Of a DNA stretch of 45,632 nt, positions 16,922 through 26,014 are shown piece after piece; within the stretch, counting starts at the first letter, position 1, and every line of letters starts with the position of its first letter. This DNA is from Aalborgiella sp040079635. GTDB lineage: Bacteria; Pseudomonadota; Gammaproteobacteria; Burkholderiales; Burkholderiaceae_C. The stretch lies in contig JBEBJY010000015.1 in the NCBI GenBank assembly GCA_040079635.1, positions 1 through 45,632 of the forward strand. Direction: 5' to 3'. A program made the position numbers and the translations under genes. Under the pieces are notes generated by a model that had not been told where the DNA came from, did not search any database, and saw only the letters and a program-made list of their open reading frames with translations.

Positions 16922-18265
16922 TCAATTGGTTTTAAACTTCAAAGTCAAAGCTTTTGCCCCGACGCATGCACCTTGAACTTTGCCGCCCTCATTTGCAAAA
17001 CGATAGTGAATGCCTGCGTACAAACGCGACATGGCGGCTTCATCAGCCGCAAATTTGAAGTTTGGAAACGTTCGCGGCCCCCATCCTCTGTCGTTGTGAG
17101 CGTTGTCTGTGAACGACGTATTCGCGCCGAATACACTGCTTAATACCGTGGCAGCAGCGCTAGATTGGACTGAATGGCCGGAGGGATAATCAGGAAAAGG
17201 CGGTGTTGCTAACAAAGTTGGCACCCAATTGCTATCAAATACACCCTGCACGTACGTAACAGGCCGCAATAAATTAATGGTGTATTTCGTTGCCCAAGCA
17301 GCGACAAATGCATCCGACATAGCAATATTCAATTGAGCCATTGTTCTTGCTGCCTCTGCCAGATTGGCCTTTCTGGTTTTCAACATGTCGTTCGCAATAA
17401 ATACCCAATGCCCTGCTGGTGTTGGAGTTTTACCCGGCTCATCAGCCCAATACAGCGCAAATTGGCGTTGTTCTTGGGTCGCGGCATTGCTAATTTTGTA
17501 AACTTCTTGTGCTGCTTTGTAAAACTCAGAATCAACTGCTTCAGAGTATTCGGGATGCGGGGGCGCATCACAATCTTTGACATTTTTCAGAATAAAGGGA
17601 CGGTTTTGTCCCCAATACGGCAACAATGCTTTTTCAAAATCAGCTGCAGTAGCACTCCAACGACCAGGTCCACTAGGCGGTACATAATTGGCACGGTTAC
17701 GTCTTAACGGCCCCCACCCTTCGTGACCACCATCGGTTCTCGCCCAAGTCATGATAGCCATGGCCATGAGCTTGCCATAAGATACTGAGCGATTGATTAT
17801 TTCAGGCGTATAAGTATTTGGATCAAAATCTTGGGTGTATTTGAGCGGCAACAGACGCTCAAGCTGGTCAATTCGGCCTTTGTTTTGTGCCGTGGCGTTG
17901 CTGAACATCATGCGCGTCATAGTTGCCATCGATGCATTTGCCACAGTTGGCCAATGCAAGGGTTCATCCGGCTGTGTTAATGGGAGCGAACTAAGTTCGT
18001 TCAACTGACCTGCCAAGCTAGTGTAGCCGGGCATGCCGTTAACTATTGATTCATACAACGTCAAACCCAAATAACCAAAGGCGCGAGCAGCAACTGGTGG
18101 ACTAAATCCAGGTGATTGCTGTGCGAGAAGAATGGAAAGAGACATCCATTCCGTCGCGACTGCTGAACTGTAGGCGTCTGCTGGGCGGGTTAAATTTTGC
18201 GCCTGTGCTACTGAAAATGTAGCAAATGAGGCAATTAAAACGCTGGCTAAAAAACGTTTTATCAT
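16922..18265 (-). CDS. vanadium-dependent haloperoxidase / PAP2-family exported enzyme
   Basis: This 447-residue protein belongs to the vanadium haloperoxidase branch of the PAP2 acid phosphatase superfamily. The anion-binding motifs are visible in order: KYTINLLRPVTYV near residue 330, YPSGH near 360, and SRLYAGIHYRF near 410. The ATG at 18265 starts a good signal peptide (MIKRFLASVLIASFATFSVA), so it is probably periplasmic. It follows the FG-GAP/ASPIC gene with one base between, so the two are cotranscribed. Halide oxidation or phosphatase activity cannot be told apart from the sequence. Confidence 0.85.
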   Translation of the reverse strand: MIKRFLASVLIASFATFSVAQAQNLTRPADAYSSAVATEWMSLSILLAQQSPGFSPPVAARAFGYLGLTLYESIVNGMPGYTSLAGQLNELSSLPLTQPDEPLHWPTVANASMATMTRMMFSNATAQNKGRIDQLERLLPLKYTQDFDPNTYTPEIINRSVSYGKLMAMAIMTWARTDGGHEGWGPLRRNRANYVPPSGPGRWSATAADFEKALLPYWGQNRPFILKNVKDCDAPPHPEYSEAVDSEFYKAAQEVYKISNAATQEQRQFALYWADEPGKTPTPAGHWVFIANDMLKTRKANLAEAARTMAQLNIAMSDAFVAAWATKYTINLLRPVTYVQGVFDSNWVPTLLATPPFPDYPSGHSVQSSAAATVLSSVFGANTSFTDNAHNDRGWGPRTFPNFKFAADEAAMSRLYAGIHYRFANEGGKVQGACVGAKALTLKFKTN

Positions 18266-18266
18266 A

Positions 18267-19958
18267 TTATTGAGCTTTCCAAGGTAAAACACCCGACGTT
18301 TTGTCAATGGTGAAAAATGCATCTGCTGCGACCGTTTGCCACTGGCCAGCTTCAGAAAATGGCCATTGCACGCGGACTTTAACAGTGGTTGCAGCACCTA
18401 AGCCGAAATGCATCCAACCAGAGTGCCCACTGGCGTGGCCGCCACCCACCGTCAATTCTTGGCGGATGATGCTTTGCTTGCCCAAGTGCTTCATGGCATC
18501 ACCAAGATCAACCTCTACCCACGCACCCACAGCGTCTTTATTGCTGCCGTTTTGTTTCAGCTTGAGTTGCAACCAATGCCCTGCAGTGCCCATTTGCAGT
18601 GGCTTGTCCACCGTACCAGCACCCAAATTGCGCCAAAGCTGCGCTTTGTCCCAGCGGTTTACAACAACCATATCCAACAGCCCATCACCATTGAAATCAG
18701 CCAACATGCCACCGCGACCGCGCCGTACGCTCGAAATATTGGCAAGCTGTCCTGCTTCAAAAAACCGACCATCGGCTTGTTGCAACAGCAGGTTATTTGG
18801 GTCTAGCGCAGCAAAATCAGGCATCGTGGAAATATTGCCTTTGACGATGAAGATGTCGGCCAGACCGTCATGGTTGACATCGGCAAACTGCGAATGCCAA
18901 GCGGTAGAGGGGTGAATATCGCCACCGACATAAGGTCTATGCGCCGTCACACCGCGTTTGTACGCGATATCGACGTATTCAGGTTTTGAGGCTTTGCCAG
19001 AAGCATCCAGCAGCAGCTTTTGCAGCTTGTTGTCCGCCATGCTGGTCAAATAAAGCTCTGGGAAGCCATCACCATCAATATCTTGACTCGCAATACCCAT
19101 GCCCCAAATTTGCATAGGCTTCCAGCCCTGCGCTTCTGTGTACAAGCTTGGCTGCTGCCCAGTGGCAATTTTCCAAAGCTGCTCTTGCCCGCCTTTGTAA
19201 AATTCGCGGTCATTGCTGACGCGCAAATCTGGCGTGCCTTTGCGTCCCCAATCTGAAAACAACATCGACAAAGCGCAATACGATGGCTCTAGCTTGACCG
19301 GTGCAGCAAAGCCGTTACCGGAGCTGTTCGGGCGTAATAAAACGCCCGGTGTGCAGCTACCCCAAGGAAATTCTGGTTTGGTGCGGTCAATATAAGTGCC
19401 TATCGCAAACGTCGGCCATTTTTGACCCCGCTCCCAAGTCGCAGAAAACGCCGTGTGCCACTCGTTGCCTGTTTTGACGCCCCATTTGTTGGTTGCACGC
19501 TCAAATTTGCAAGCACCTAAACCACGGAAGACTTCAACCTCACCCACACGCAGCACCACCAAATCGGTGTTGCCATCGCTGTCTACATCCAAAGGGTACG
19601 CACCTATGGCGTTGGTCAATTCCAAGCCAGTGCGCTCTTCTTGCAGCTTGATAGCACCACCACGGGCACTTTTGTTACGATAAAACTTGGCTTTGTTCAC
19701 GCCAGCGGTGACGTAGATTTCGGGCAAACCATCAGCATCACAGTCAAACGTGGCAACACCGCCGCCCACCATGAATTCGTCGTCCCCTTCAAAGCGGCTT
19801 TGCAAGCCCGCGCTGTCGGTTTCTTCTACAAATTTAGGAATATTTGGAGTAGCAGGAACTGGCACAGAAACTGAGGCAGCAATCTGTGCTAAAACTGGTG
19901 TCATAGCCGTTTGCAGGGCTATGGAACTTAGCAGAATGGTTTTTAATAGATTAGACAT
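18267..19958 (-). CDS. FG-GAP/VCBS repeat protein with ASPIC/UnbV domain (CRTAC1-like)
   Basis: This is an exported protein (563 residues) with a signal peptide at about 1-24. It is built of beta-propeller FG-GAP/VCBS repeats with calcium-loop motifs such as DCDADGLPE, DVDSDGNTD, DIDGDGFPE, DVNHDGLAD and DFNGDGLLD. The C-terminal part (about 460-550) resembles the ASPIC/UnbV domain. Such proteins are usually binding or scaffold proteins outside the cytoplasm. Its start overlaps the Gfo/Idh gene by eight bases, and the haloperoxidase follows after one base. A role as partner of the haloperoxidase is inference from context. Confidence 0.82.
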   Translation of the reverse strand: MSNLLKTILLSSIALQTAMTPVLAQIAASVSVPVPATPNIPKFVEETDSAGLQSRFEGDDEFMVGGGVATFDCDADGLPEIYVTAGVNKAKFYRNKSARGGAIKLQEERTGLELTNAIGAYPLDVDSDGNTDLVVLRVGEVEVFRGLGACKFERATNKWGVKTGNEWHTAFSATWERGQKWPTFAIGTYIDRTKPEFPWGSCTPGVLLRPNSSGNGFAAPVKLEPSYCALSMLFSDWGRKGTPDLRVSNDREFYKGGQEQLWKIATGQQPSLYTEAQGWKPMQIWGMGIASQDIDGDGFPELYLTSMADNKLQKLLLDASGKASKPEYVDIAYKRGVTAHRPYVGGDIHPSTAWHSQFADVNHDGLADIFIVKGNISTMPDFAALDPNNLLLQQADGRFFEAGQLANISSVRRGRGGMLADFNGDGLLDMVVVNRWDKAQLWRNLGAGTVDKPLQMGTAGHWLQLKLKQNGSNKDAVGAWVEVDLGDAMKHLGKQSIIRQELTVGGGHASGHSGWMHFGLGAATTVKVRVQWPFSEAGQWQTVAADAFFTIDKTSGVLPWKAQ

Positions 19959-20949
19959 TCACCCAAGCTCCTAATTTTTCAGATGCAAACAAAGCATCAA
20001 TGACTTTCATATTCAAAATCGCGTCTTCAACGCCATAGGGCAGGGTCATTTCGCCACGCACCACTTTTGAGAATGCATCGCCCTGCAAGCCATACATATT
20101 GCAAGCTGGCATGGTGTGCTTTTGCATAGATGAGCCGTTCAACGCGCTGCCATCATCCACAAAATAATCAGTTTCACCACCCAAAGGTGCATTGAACGGA
20201 ATTTGAATCTCAATGCGCTTTTTAGTGCCAACCACTTGAACGCGCTGGTGCGAAACTGATTGCGTAGAGACTGTGAAATCTAAGCGTCGTCCATCGCCAA
20301 AATCAAGCAAGGCGCTGACGGTGCGATCTACTTTGAAGTCAGGGTCGCGGTCAACCAAGGCGATCACGCGTTTTGGTTCAGCATCAAACAAAAACCGACC
20401 AATCACAATGGGATAGCAGCCAATGTCATAGAGGGCACCGCCACCAATTTCGTACTTGTTGCGTATGTTGTTGGTGTCGCGGTTGAAATAAGAAAAGAAC
20501 GCTTGCACAGTACGCAAATCGCCTAATTCCCCCCCGCGCACACGGTCTCTCACTTGCAGCCATTGTGGGTGGAAACGCACCATGAAGGCTTCCATAATGT
20601 GCACTTTGTCAGCCACTTCACGTAATTGAGCTGCTTCGTTGGCGTTGATGGCAAAGGGTTTTTCGCAGAGAACGTGTTTACCCGCACGTGCCGCTTGCAA
20701 AGTCAGCGGAATATGTAAGTCGTTCGGCAAAGGGTTATAAATAGCTTCAATCTCAGTGTCAGCTAACAAAGCCTCATACGAACCATAAGCTTTGGGAATA
20801 CCCAGCTTAGCCGCCCACTCATCTGCTTTTCCGGGTGCACGCGAGGCGATGGCTCGCACATCGCAAAACTCGCTTTGCTGCATAGCAGGGATAACTTTCT
20901 CCCAACCAATTTTGGCGGTACTAAGAATACCCCACACTACTTTTTTCAT
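19951..20949 (-). CDS. Gfo/Idh/MocA family oxidoreductase
   Basis: This NAD(P)-dependent sugar oxidoreductase-like protein has 332 residues. The Rossmann start is VVWGILSTAKIGWEKVIPAM, and HVLCEKPFAINANEA is the signature with the active-site Lys. GGGALYDIGCYPI lies in the C-terminal domain. No signal peptide is seen, so it is cytoplasmic. The position directly after xylA suggests action on xylose or a related sugar, for example as a D-xylose dehydrogenase or glucose-fructose oxidoreductase-like enzyme; this is inferred. Its ATG lies within the edge of a dispersed repeat copy. Confidence 0.85.
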   Translation of the reverse strand: MKKVVWGILSTAKIGWEKVIPAMQQSEFCDVRAIASRAPGKADEWAAKLGIPKAYGSYEALLADTEIEAIYNPLPNDLHIPLTLQAARAGKHVLCEKPFAINANEAAQLREVADKVHIMEAFMVRFHPQWLQVRDRVRGGELGDLRTVQAFFSYFNRDTNNIRNKYEIGGGALYDIGCYPIVIGRFLFDAEPKRVIALVDRDPDFKVDRTVSALLDFGDGRRLDFTVSTQSVSHQRVQVVGTKKRIEIQIPFNAPLGGETDYFVDDGSALNGSSMQKHTMPACNMYGLQGDAFSKVVRGEMTLPYGVEDAILNMKVIDALFASEKLGAWVNV

Positions 20950-20990
20950 AGCTATAAACCTAATAAATACGCCGGCTAAAGGCTAATTTT
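20948..20990 (+). repeat. dispersed AATAAATACGCCGGCTA repeat, copy 3
   Basis: It reads ATAGCTATAAACCTAATAAA followed by TACGCCGGCTAAAGGCTAAT. It occupies the gap between xylA and the Gfo/Idh gene and touches the Gfo/Idh start codon, so the ribosome-binding region of that gene is repeat sequence. Confidence 0.8.
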
Positions 20991-21022
20991 AGTAATAAAT
21001 TAAATAATTTTAATGAATATAC

Positions 21023-22339
21023 TTAAATAAACGAATTAAGTAAATTTTCTAAGTTTTCTTGACGACCGGAAACTGGGCGCGTATCTGCATTGCTTTCCAA
21101 CACCCGTGCCGCCACCGCATCCAAGCTCAACTTGCCAGCCATGACATCGCCGCCAAAGCTTGACTTCCAGCCCGCATAACGGTCTTGACGAGCTTTCTCA
21201 AAACGACCGTCATTGATCATTTTTTCGGCAATCAACAAAGCACGCGCTGTCACGTCCATGCCACCAATATGGCCATAGAACATGTCTTCAGGGTCAATAG
21301 ATTGGCGGCGTACCTTGCTGTCAAAATTAACACCACCCGTGGTGAATCCGCCTGCTTGTATGATTTGGTACATCACCAAAGCGGTTTCTGGAATGCTGTT
21401 TGGGAACTGGTCGGTATCCCACTGGCACTGCATGTCACCACGATTCATGTCGATAGAACCGAAAAGACCCATATCGATAGAGGACGCAATTTCATGCTCA
21501 AAGCTGTGCCCTGCCAATGTGGCGTGGTTAGCTTCGATGTTGACTTTGACTTCCTTTTCCAAACCATGCTTAAGCAAGAAACCATAGACGGTTGCAACGT
21601 CAAAATCGTACTGGTGCTTGGTCGGTTCACGTGGTTTTGGCTCTAGCAAAATCGCACCTTTGAAACCGATTTTGTGTTTGTAGTCCACAACCATGTTCAA
21701 GAATCGACCCATTTGGTCAAGCTCTTGTCCCATTTGCGTGTTCAACAGAGTTTCATATCCCTCGCGGCCGCCCCACAAAACGTAGTTTTCACCACCGAGC
21801 TTGAGCGTTGCGTCCATCGCTTCTTTGACTTGCAACGCACCGAGTGCAAAAATCTCAGGGTCTGGATTCGTTGAAGCACCAGACATGAATCGGCGGTGGC
21901 TGAACAAATTAGCTGTGCCCCAAAGTAATTTCATGCCTGTTTCTTGCTGCTTAGCAGCCAACACATCAACCATCGCGCGCAGGTTATTGACACTATCACG
22001 CGGTGTTGCGCCTTCTGGTGCAACGTCGCGATCATGGAAACAATAATAGGGCGCACCTAGTTTTTGAAAAAACTCAAACGCTGCATCTGCCTTGGCTTTA
22101 GCAGCCGCCATAGGGTCAGCCATATGCTGCCAAGGACGTTCAAAGGTGCCGTCGTAGCCAAACGGATCAAAGCCGTTCCAGCAGTAGCTGTGCCAGTAGC
22201 AAACAGCAAACCGCAAATGGTCTTCCATGCGTTTCCCTAAAACCATTCGGTCTTTGTCATACCATTTGAAGGCAAGAGGATTTTTGGATTCAGCGCCCTC
22301 AAATTTGATGGGGGCGACAGCGTTGAAATACGAGCTCAT
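21023..22339 (-). CDS. xylA: xylose isomerase
   Basis: Xylose isomerase converts D-xylose to D-xylulose and needs two divalent metal ions. The 438 residues match the class II (long) type. Recognisable segments are WHSYCWNGFDPFG, YYCFHDRDVAPEG with the catalytic His, LWGGREGYE, VNIEANHATLAGHSFEHE with metal ligands, and GSIDMNRGDMQCQWDTDQFP. It lies 123 bp after xylB. The AT-rich gap contains a small hairpin (AACAG/CTGTT). Confidence 0.98.
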   Translation of the reverse strand: MSSYFNAVAPIKFEGAESKNPLAFKWYDKDRMVLGKRMEDHLRFAVCYWHSYCWNGFDPFGYDGTFERPWQHMADPMAAAKAKADAAFEFFQKLGAPYYCFHDRDVAPEGATPRDSVNNLRAMVDVLAAKQQETGMKLLWGTANLFSHRRFMSGASTNPDPEIFALGALQVKEAMDATLKLGGENYVLWGGREGYETLLNTQMGQELDQMGRFLNMVVDYKHKIGFKGAILLEPKPREPTKHQYDFDVATVYGFLLKHGLEKEVKVNIEANHATLAGHSFEHEIASSIDMGLFGSIDMNRGDMQCQWDTDQFPNSIPETALVMYQIIQAGGFTTGGVNFDSKVRRQSIDPEDMFYGHIGGMDVTARALLIAEKMINDGRFEKARQDRYAGWKSSFGGDVMAGKLSLDAVAARVLESNADTRPVSGRQENLENLLNSFI

Positions 22340-22462
22340 GTCATGTCCTTGATGAAGTAGTTGTAATTGAGTAAAAGTTTTTTGCCTCTAAGAACAGTTT
22401 TTCTGTTTTCTATTTTTTTGAATTATTTTGTACGCTATTTTTATAAATTTTTTAGCTATTTC

Positions 22463-23926
22463 TTATTTTTGAATAGCCTTCAAAGCCGGATAGATGACGC
22501 GGAAACGTTCGTATCTAGGCGCTAAAATTTTCAACTCTTCGGCATCTGGCTTGTAGGTTTTTGATATTTTTGGCGCCAAGCACACATCAGCCACGGAAGC
22601 ACCCGTAGCTAGCCAACCCAGGCGTGCAGCTCCCAACGCGCCGCCAGCAGCAGATTCTTCATGCGTCACGATGTTTATATTCAGCAAAGTAGCCAATTGC
22701 TGCGCCCACAAGGCACTGCGCGCACCACCACCAACCAGCGAGAGTTGCTTCACATCGCAACCTGCCGCCTGCAAGGCACGCATGCCGTCCGCAAGCCCGA
22801 AACTAACACCTTCAATCACAGCATAGGCTAGTGCTGCAGCATCTGTGTCGTTGCTCAACTCATGAAAGCTGCCGCGCGTAACGGCATCGTTGTGTGGCGT
22901 GCGTTCACCGCTTAAATAGGGCAAAAACAGAGGTGCGCTTACGCGTTGCGCAGCACTTAATCCACTGGCTTGTGCTTCTAATACCGCTTCAGAGCTCGCA
23001 CCTAAAAGCTTGGTCACCCACTGTAAACAGCTTGCAGCAGACAACATCACACTCATTTGATGCCAACGACCAGGTATCGCGTGGCAAAAAGCGTGGGTAG
23101 CACTAGCGGCGTTTGGCTGGTACTTTGGTGTCACCACAAAAAGTACACCGCTGGTGCCTAGAGACAAGAAACCCTCGCCTGCATTGACGGCACCCATACC
23201 AACAGCACTAGAAGCGTTATCACCCGCACCGCCTGCAACGACGATGCCAGCTTGCAAACCCAAGATTGCAGCGGCTTGCGACGTTAAGTTGCCACTTGGT
23301 GCGCTGCCCTCAACCAAACGGGGCATCTGCGCCTCCGTCAAACCTGTGAGCTTGAGTAAATCGTGAGACCAAGCACGTTTTTCAACATCTAGCCACATGC
23401 TGCCGCTGGCATCAGACATATCGCACACATGCTCACCCGTGAGCATAAAACGAATGTAATCCTTAGGAAGAATGACTTTGGCAATCTTTGCAAACACATC
23501 TGGCTCATGCTTTGCCAGCCAGCGTAATTTGGGTGCCGTAAAACCTGGCATGGCCAAACTGCCAGCAATTTGCGGCAACGTTGGTAACTCCGCCATCATT
23601 TCTTCGCACTCTTTGGCCGAGCGGGTGTCGTTCCATAAAATTGCTGGGCGCAGCACTTGGTTGTTTGCATCCAGCAAAACCGCACCATGCATTTGTCCAG
23701 ACAAACCTATGGCCTTGACAGCTGTATATTGTTGGGGAAACTTGCTGTTCAATTCCGTCAAAGCAAGTTGAGTCGCAGTCCACCATGCTGCAGGGTCTTG
23801 CTCACTGTAGCCAGCGTGTGGGCGGGATATTTCTAGCGACGAGCCACTGACACCGATAACGTGATGCTCAGCATCAAGCAATAAAACCTTAACTTCTGAC
23901 GTACCGACGTCAATACCTAAAAACAT
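22463..23926 (-). CDS. xylB: xylulokinase
   Basis: Xylulokinase phosphorylates D-xylulose to xylulose 5-phosphate, which enters the pentose phosphate pathway. The 487 residues are of the FGGY kinase family: MFLGIDVGTSEVKVLLLD is the N-terminal phosphate-binding fold, SGQMHGAVLLD is typical of XylB, and LSLGTSGVLFV and SLVGGGARSALWAQQ are FGGY motifs. Its ATG follows the xylR TGA with no base between. It acts directly after XylA. Confidence 0.97.
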   Translation of the reverse strand: MFLGIDVGTSEVKVLLLDAEHHVIGVSGSSLEISRPHAGYSEQDPAAWWTATQLALTELNSKFPQQYTAVKAIGLSGQMHGAVLLDANNQVLRPAILWNDTRSAKECEEMMAELPTLPQIAGSLAMPGFTAPKLRWLAKHEPDVFAKIAKVILPKDYIRFMLTGEHVCDMSDASGSMWLDVEKRAWSHDLLKLTGLTEAQMPRLVEGSAPSGNLTSQAAAILGLQAGIVVAGGAGDNASSAVGMGAVNAGEGFLSLGTSGVLFVVTPKYQPNAASATHAFCHAIPGRWHQMSVMLSAASCLQWVTKLLGASSEAVLEAQASGLSAAQRVSAPLFLPYLSGERTPHNDAVTRGSFHELSNDTDAAALAYAVIEGVSFGLADGMRALQAAGCDVKQLSLVGGGARSALWAQQLATLLNINIVTHEESAAGGALGAARLGWLATGASVADVCLAPKISKTYKPDAEELKILAPRYERFRVIYPALKAIQK

Positions 23927-25204
23927 TCAATGCTCCTGAATTTGCGTAACTGAACTGCGACGCTTGAGCACCGGTGTTGGCACTGAATATTCGCTCATCT
24001 TGTTTTTTTGCGGAGAGACATATTTAGACTCTTCTTGACCACTAACCGCCGTCGCCAATGAGTTTTCAACCATTTGCTGCAGCGGCGCAGATTTCCCCAC
24101 AGGCATAGGTCGCAAGAAGCGATGCCAGACCAATGCTGCCGAACCAACTGCAGCAGCCAACAGACCGTATTTTGCAGCACGTACAGTTGTCAACGGCATG
24201 TCTGCTAATTTCGAGTAGTTCGTCAATGTTGCAATTGCTTTGTCGATCATTTCAGGGTTGTTGACGCATGATTGACCTCCCAACACAATGGTACGCGGGT
24301 TAAACATGACGTCTAAGTTTTGAATCAAAACACCTAGATATTTACCCGCTAAATCTGTATTTTTCGCAGACTTCAAAGCGCGCGAGCCGATGAACGTTTC
24401 AGCACAGCCGAGTCTTCCGCAAGAGCAAAGCGGGCCGTCAATTTGCAAGGTGGTGTGCCCAATTTCGCCCGCCATCCCAATCGCGCCGACAAACAATCTG
24501 TCATTCAAAATAATGCCTGCGCCTACGCCGACATCACAACTGACAAAAATCAACGGGTCCTCACCCTCGCTCGTCGAAAACTCATACTCACTCAATGCCG
24601 CTGCATCAGCATCGTTTTGTAGATGGATGGGTACTTGAGGCACACCAATTTGAACTAATGCGCTAGAAATCATGCTCAAAAACGGCACTTCCCGCCAACC
24701 TAAATTAGGAGCGAACCTAACCATGCCAGCTTCTTCATTGATAGCGCCGGGCAAACAAACACCCACGCCAGACAGCAATAATTTGTTAACAGCGAGTTGT
24801 TTGCATTGCTCAAACACCAACTCAGCAGTTTGCTGACAAACGCGCGCAGGCAAGTTGGACACTAAGGGCACTTGCGCATGAGATACCACGACGCCAGTCA
24901 GCGTAACGCACACAACACGCAGGCATTCCACCGCAATCTCAACGCCCATCAACACCCGCGTTTTAGCATCCAACTGCAATGGCGTAGAAGGACGCCCCAT
25001 GCCTTCAATAGCAACCGGCGCATGCGCTTCTGCCATCCATTTTTCAGCAACCAACTCACGCACCAATGCACTGACAGTTGATTTAGTCAACCCACTTTTT
25101 CGGGATAAGTCGGCTCGGGACAGACCAGACTCTGAACGCATCAAACGCAGCAAGACACTGCGGTTAATGCGTTTAAGTAATTGCTGATCGCCTGTGGTTT
25201 TCAT
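23927..25204 (-). CDS. xylR: ROK-family transcriptional regulator of xylose genes
   Basis: This is a repressor-type ROK protein (425 residues). An N-terminal winged helix (about 10-60, with SRADLSRKSGLTKSTVSALV) joins a ROK sugar-kinase-like domain. That domain has the zinc motif CSCGRLGCAE following GEIGHTTLQIDGP. Its place inside the xyl operon and its family suggest a XylR-type repressor relieved by xylose, acting at palindromes before xylF; this is inferred. A polar tail of about 45 residues follows the fold and is longer than usual. Confidence 0.88.
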   Translation of the reverse strand: MKTTGDQQLLKRINRSVLLRLMRSESGLSRADLSRKSGLTKSTVSALVRELVAEKWMAEAHAPVAIEGMGRPSTPLQLDAKTRVLMGVEIAVECLRVVCVTLTGVVVSHAQVPLVSNLPARVCQQTAELVFEQCKQLAVNKLLLSGVGVCLPGAINEEAGMVRFAPNLGWREVPFLSMISSALVQIGVPQVPIHLQNDADAAALSEYEFSTSEGEDPLIFVSCDVGVGAGIILNDRLFVGAIGMAGEIGHTTLQIDGPLCSCGRLGCAETFIGSRALKSAKNTDLAGKYLGVLIQNLDVMFNPRTIVLGGQSCVNNPEMIDKAIATLTNYSKLADMPLTTVRAAKYGLLAAAVGSAALVWHRFLRPMPVGKSAPLQQMVENSLATAVSGQEESKYVSPQKNKMSEYSVPTPVLKRRSSVTQIQEH

Positions 25205-25216
25205 GTCACAGCAGAT

Positions 25217-26014
25217 TTACTGAGCGGGTCTGTCCGTTTGTGGTTTACCAACGGGCTGCTTGCCAGAAATAATCATGCCCAGCACTTCATCTTCAGTCAC
25301 ATCAGCGGTTTTATACATACCCAATGATTTGCCGTTTTTCATAACAACCAAGCGGTCGCTGAGTGCAAACACGTCATGCATATCATGGCTGATCAAGAAA
25401 ATGCCAACGCCTTCTGCTTTGAGCTGACGCACCAAGTTGCCGACCATTGCGGTCTCTTCAGGACCTAACGCAGCTGTTGGCTCGTCCATGATCAAAATGC
25501 GAGCATTGAAATAAATAGCGCGAGAAATCGCTACCACTTGACGCTGTCCACCTGACAAACGACGCACAGGAATGCGCACATTGGTGAAGTTTTTATTCAA
25601 GCGGTGAAACACTTTACGCGCATCCGCGTCCATGCGGTGATCATCAAGTGTGCGCCATTTGGTCAACAGCTCACGACCTAAAAACAAATTGGCAACAGAG
25701 TCTAAGTTATCAGCCAACGCCAGGGTTTGATAAATTGATTCAATACCCAAATTTTGCGCATCAGCGGGCGAACGCACATGTACTTTTTCGCCAGAAATAA
25801 CAACATCGCCGCTATCAATGGGGTACGCACCCGCAAGCATTTTCATGAGCGTTGATTTACCAGCACCGTTATGCCCCAAAACAGCGACCACTTCGCCGGG
25901 ATACAAAGTCATGCTGACATCGTCAACTGCATGTACACCACCGAAGGCTTTTTTGATATTTTTTAATTCAACTAAACATTTTGAAGTATCTACAGAATTT
26001 TTTACGGTAGTCAT
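25217..26014 (-). CDS. xylG: sugar ABC transporter ATPase, single-domain CUT2 type
   Basis: This ATPase powers pentose uptake with the permease and binding protein. The motifs are Walker A GHNGAGKST, signature LSGGQRQ and Walker B ILIMDEPTAALG, with the switch His in LISHDMHD. I chose the ATG at 26014 (265 residues), which overlaps the permease TGA by four bases; an in-frame start six codons upstream is less likely. XylG and RbsA of E. coli are tandem proteins of about 500 residues, so this is the single-domain form known from FrcA-like systems. Confidence 0.92.
   Translation of the reverse strand: MTTVKNSVDTSKCLVELKNIKKAFGGVHAVDDVSMTLYPGEVVAVLGHNGAGKSTLMKMLAGAYPIDSGDVVISGEKVHVRSPADAQNLGIESIYQTLALADNLDSVANLFLGRELLTKWRTLDDHRMDADARKVFHRLNKNFTNVRIPVRRLSGGQRQVVAISRAIYFNARILIMDEPTAALGPEETAMVGNLVRQLKAEGVGIFLISHDMHDVFALSDRLVVMKNGKSLGMYKTADVTEDEVLGMIISGKQPVGKPQTDRPAQ

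Noticed and set aside
18266..18397. A 44-residue extension of the haloperoxidase
   Set aside because: It overlaps the FG-GAP gene and would hide the clear signal peptide that begins at the ATG at 18265.
22400..22460. A possible further repeat copy between xylB and xylA
   Set aside because: Only short AT-rich GCTATT/AGCTATT words match; the ACGCCGGCTA core is missing.
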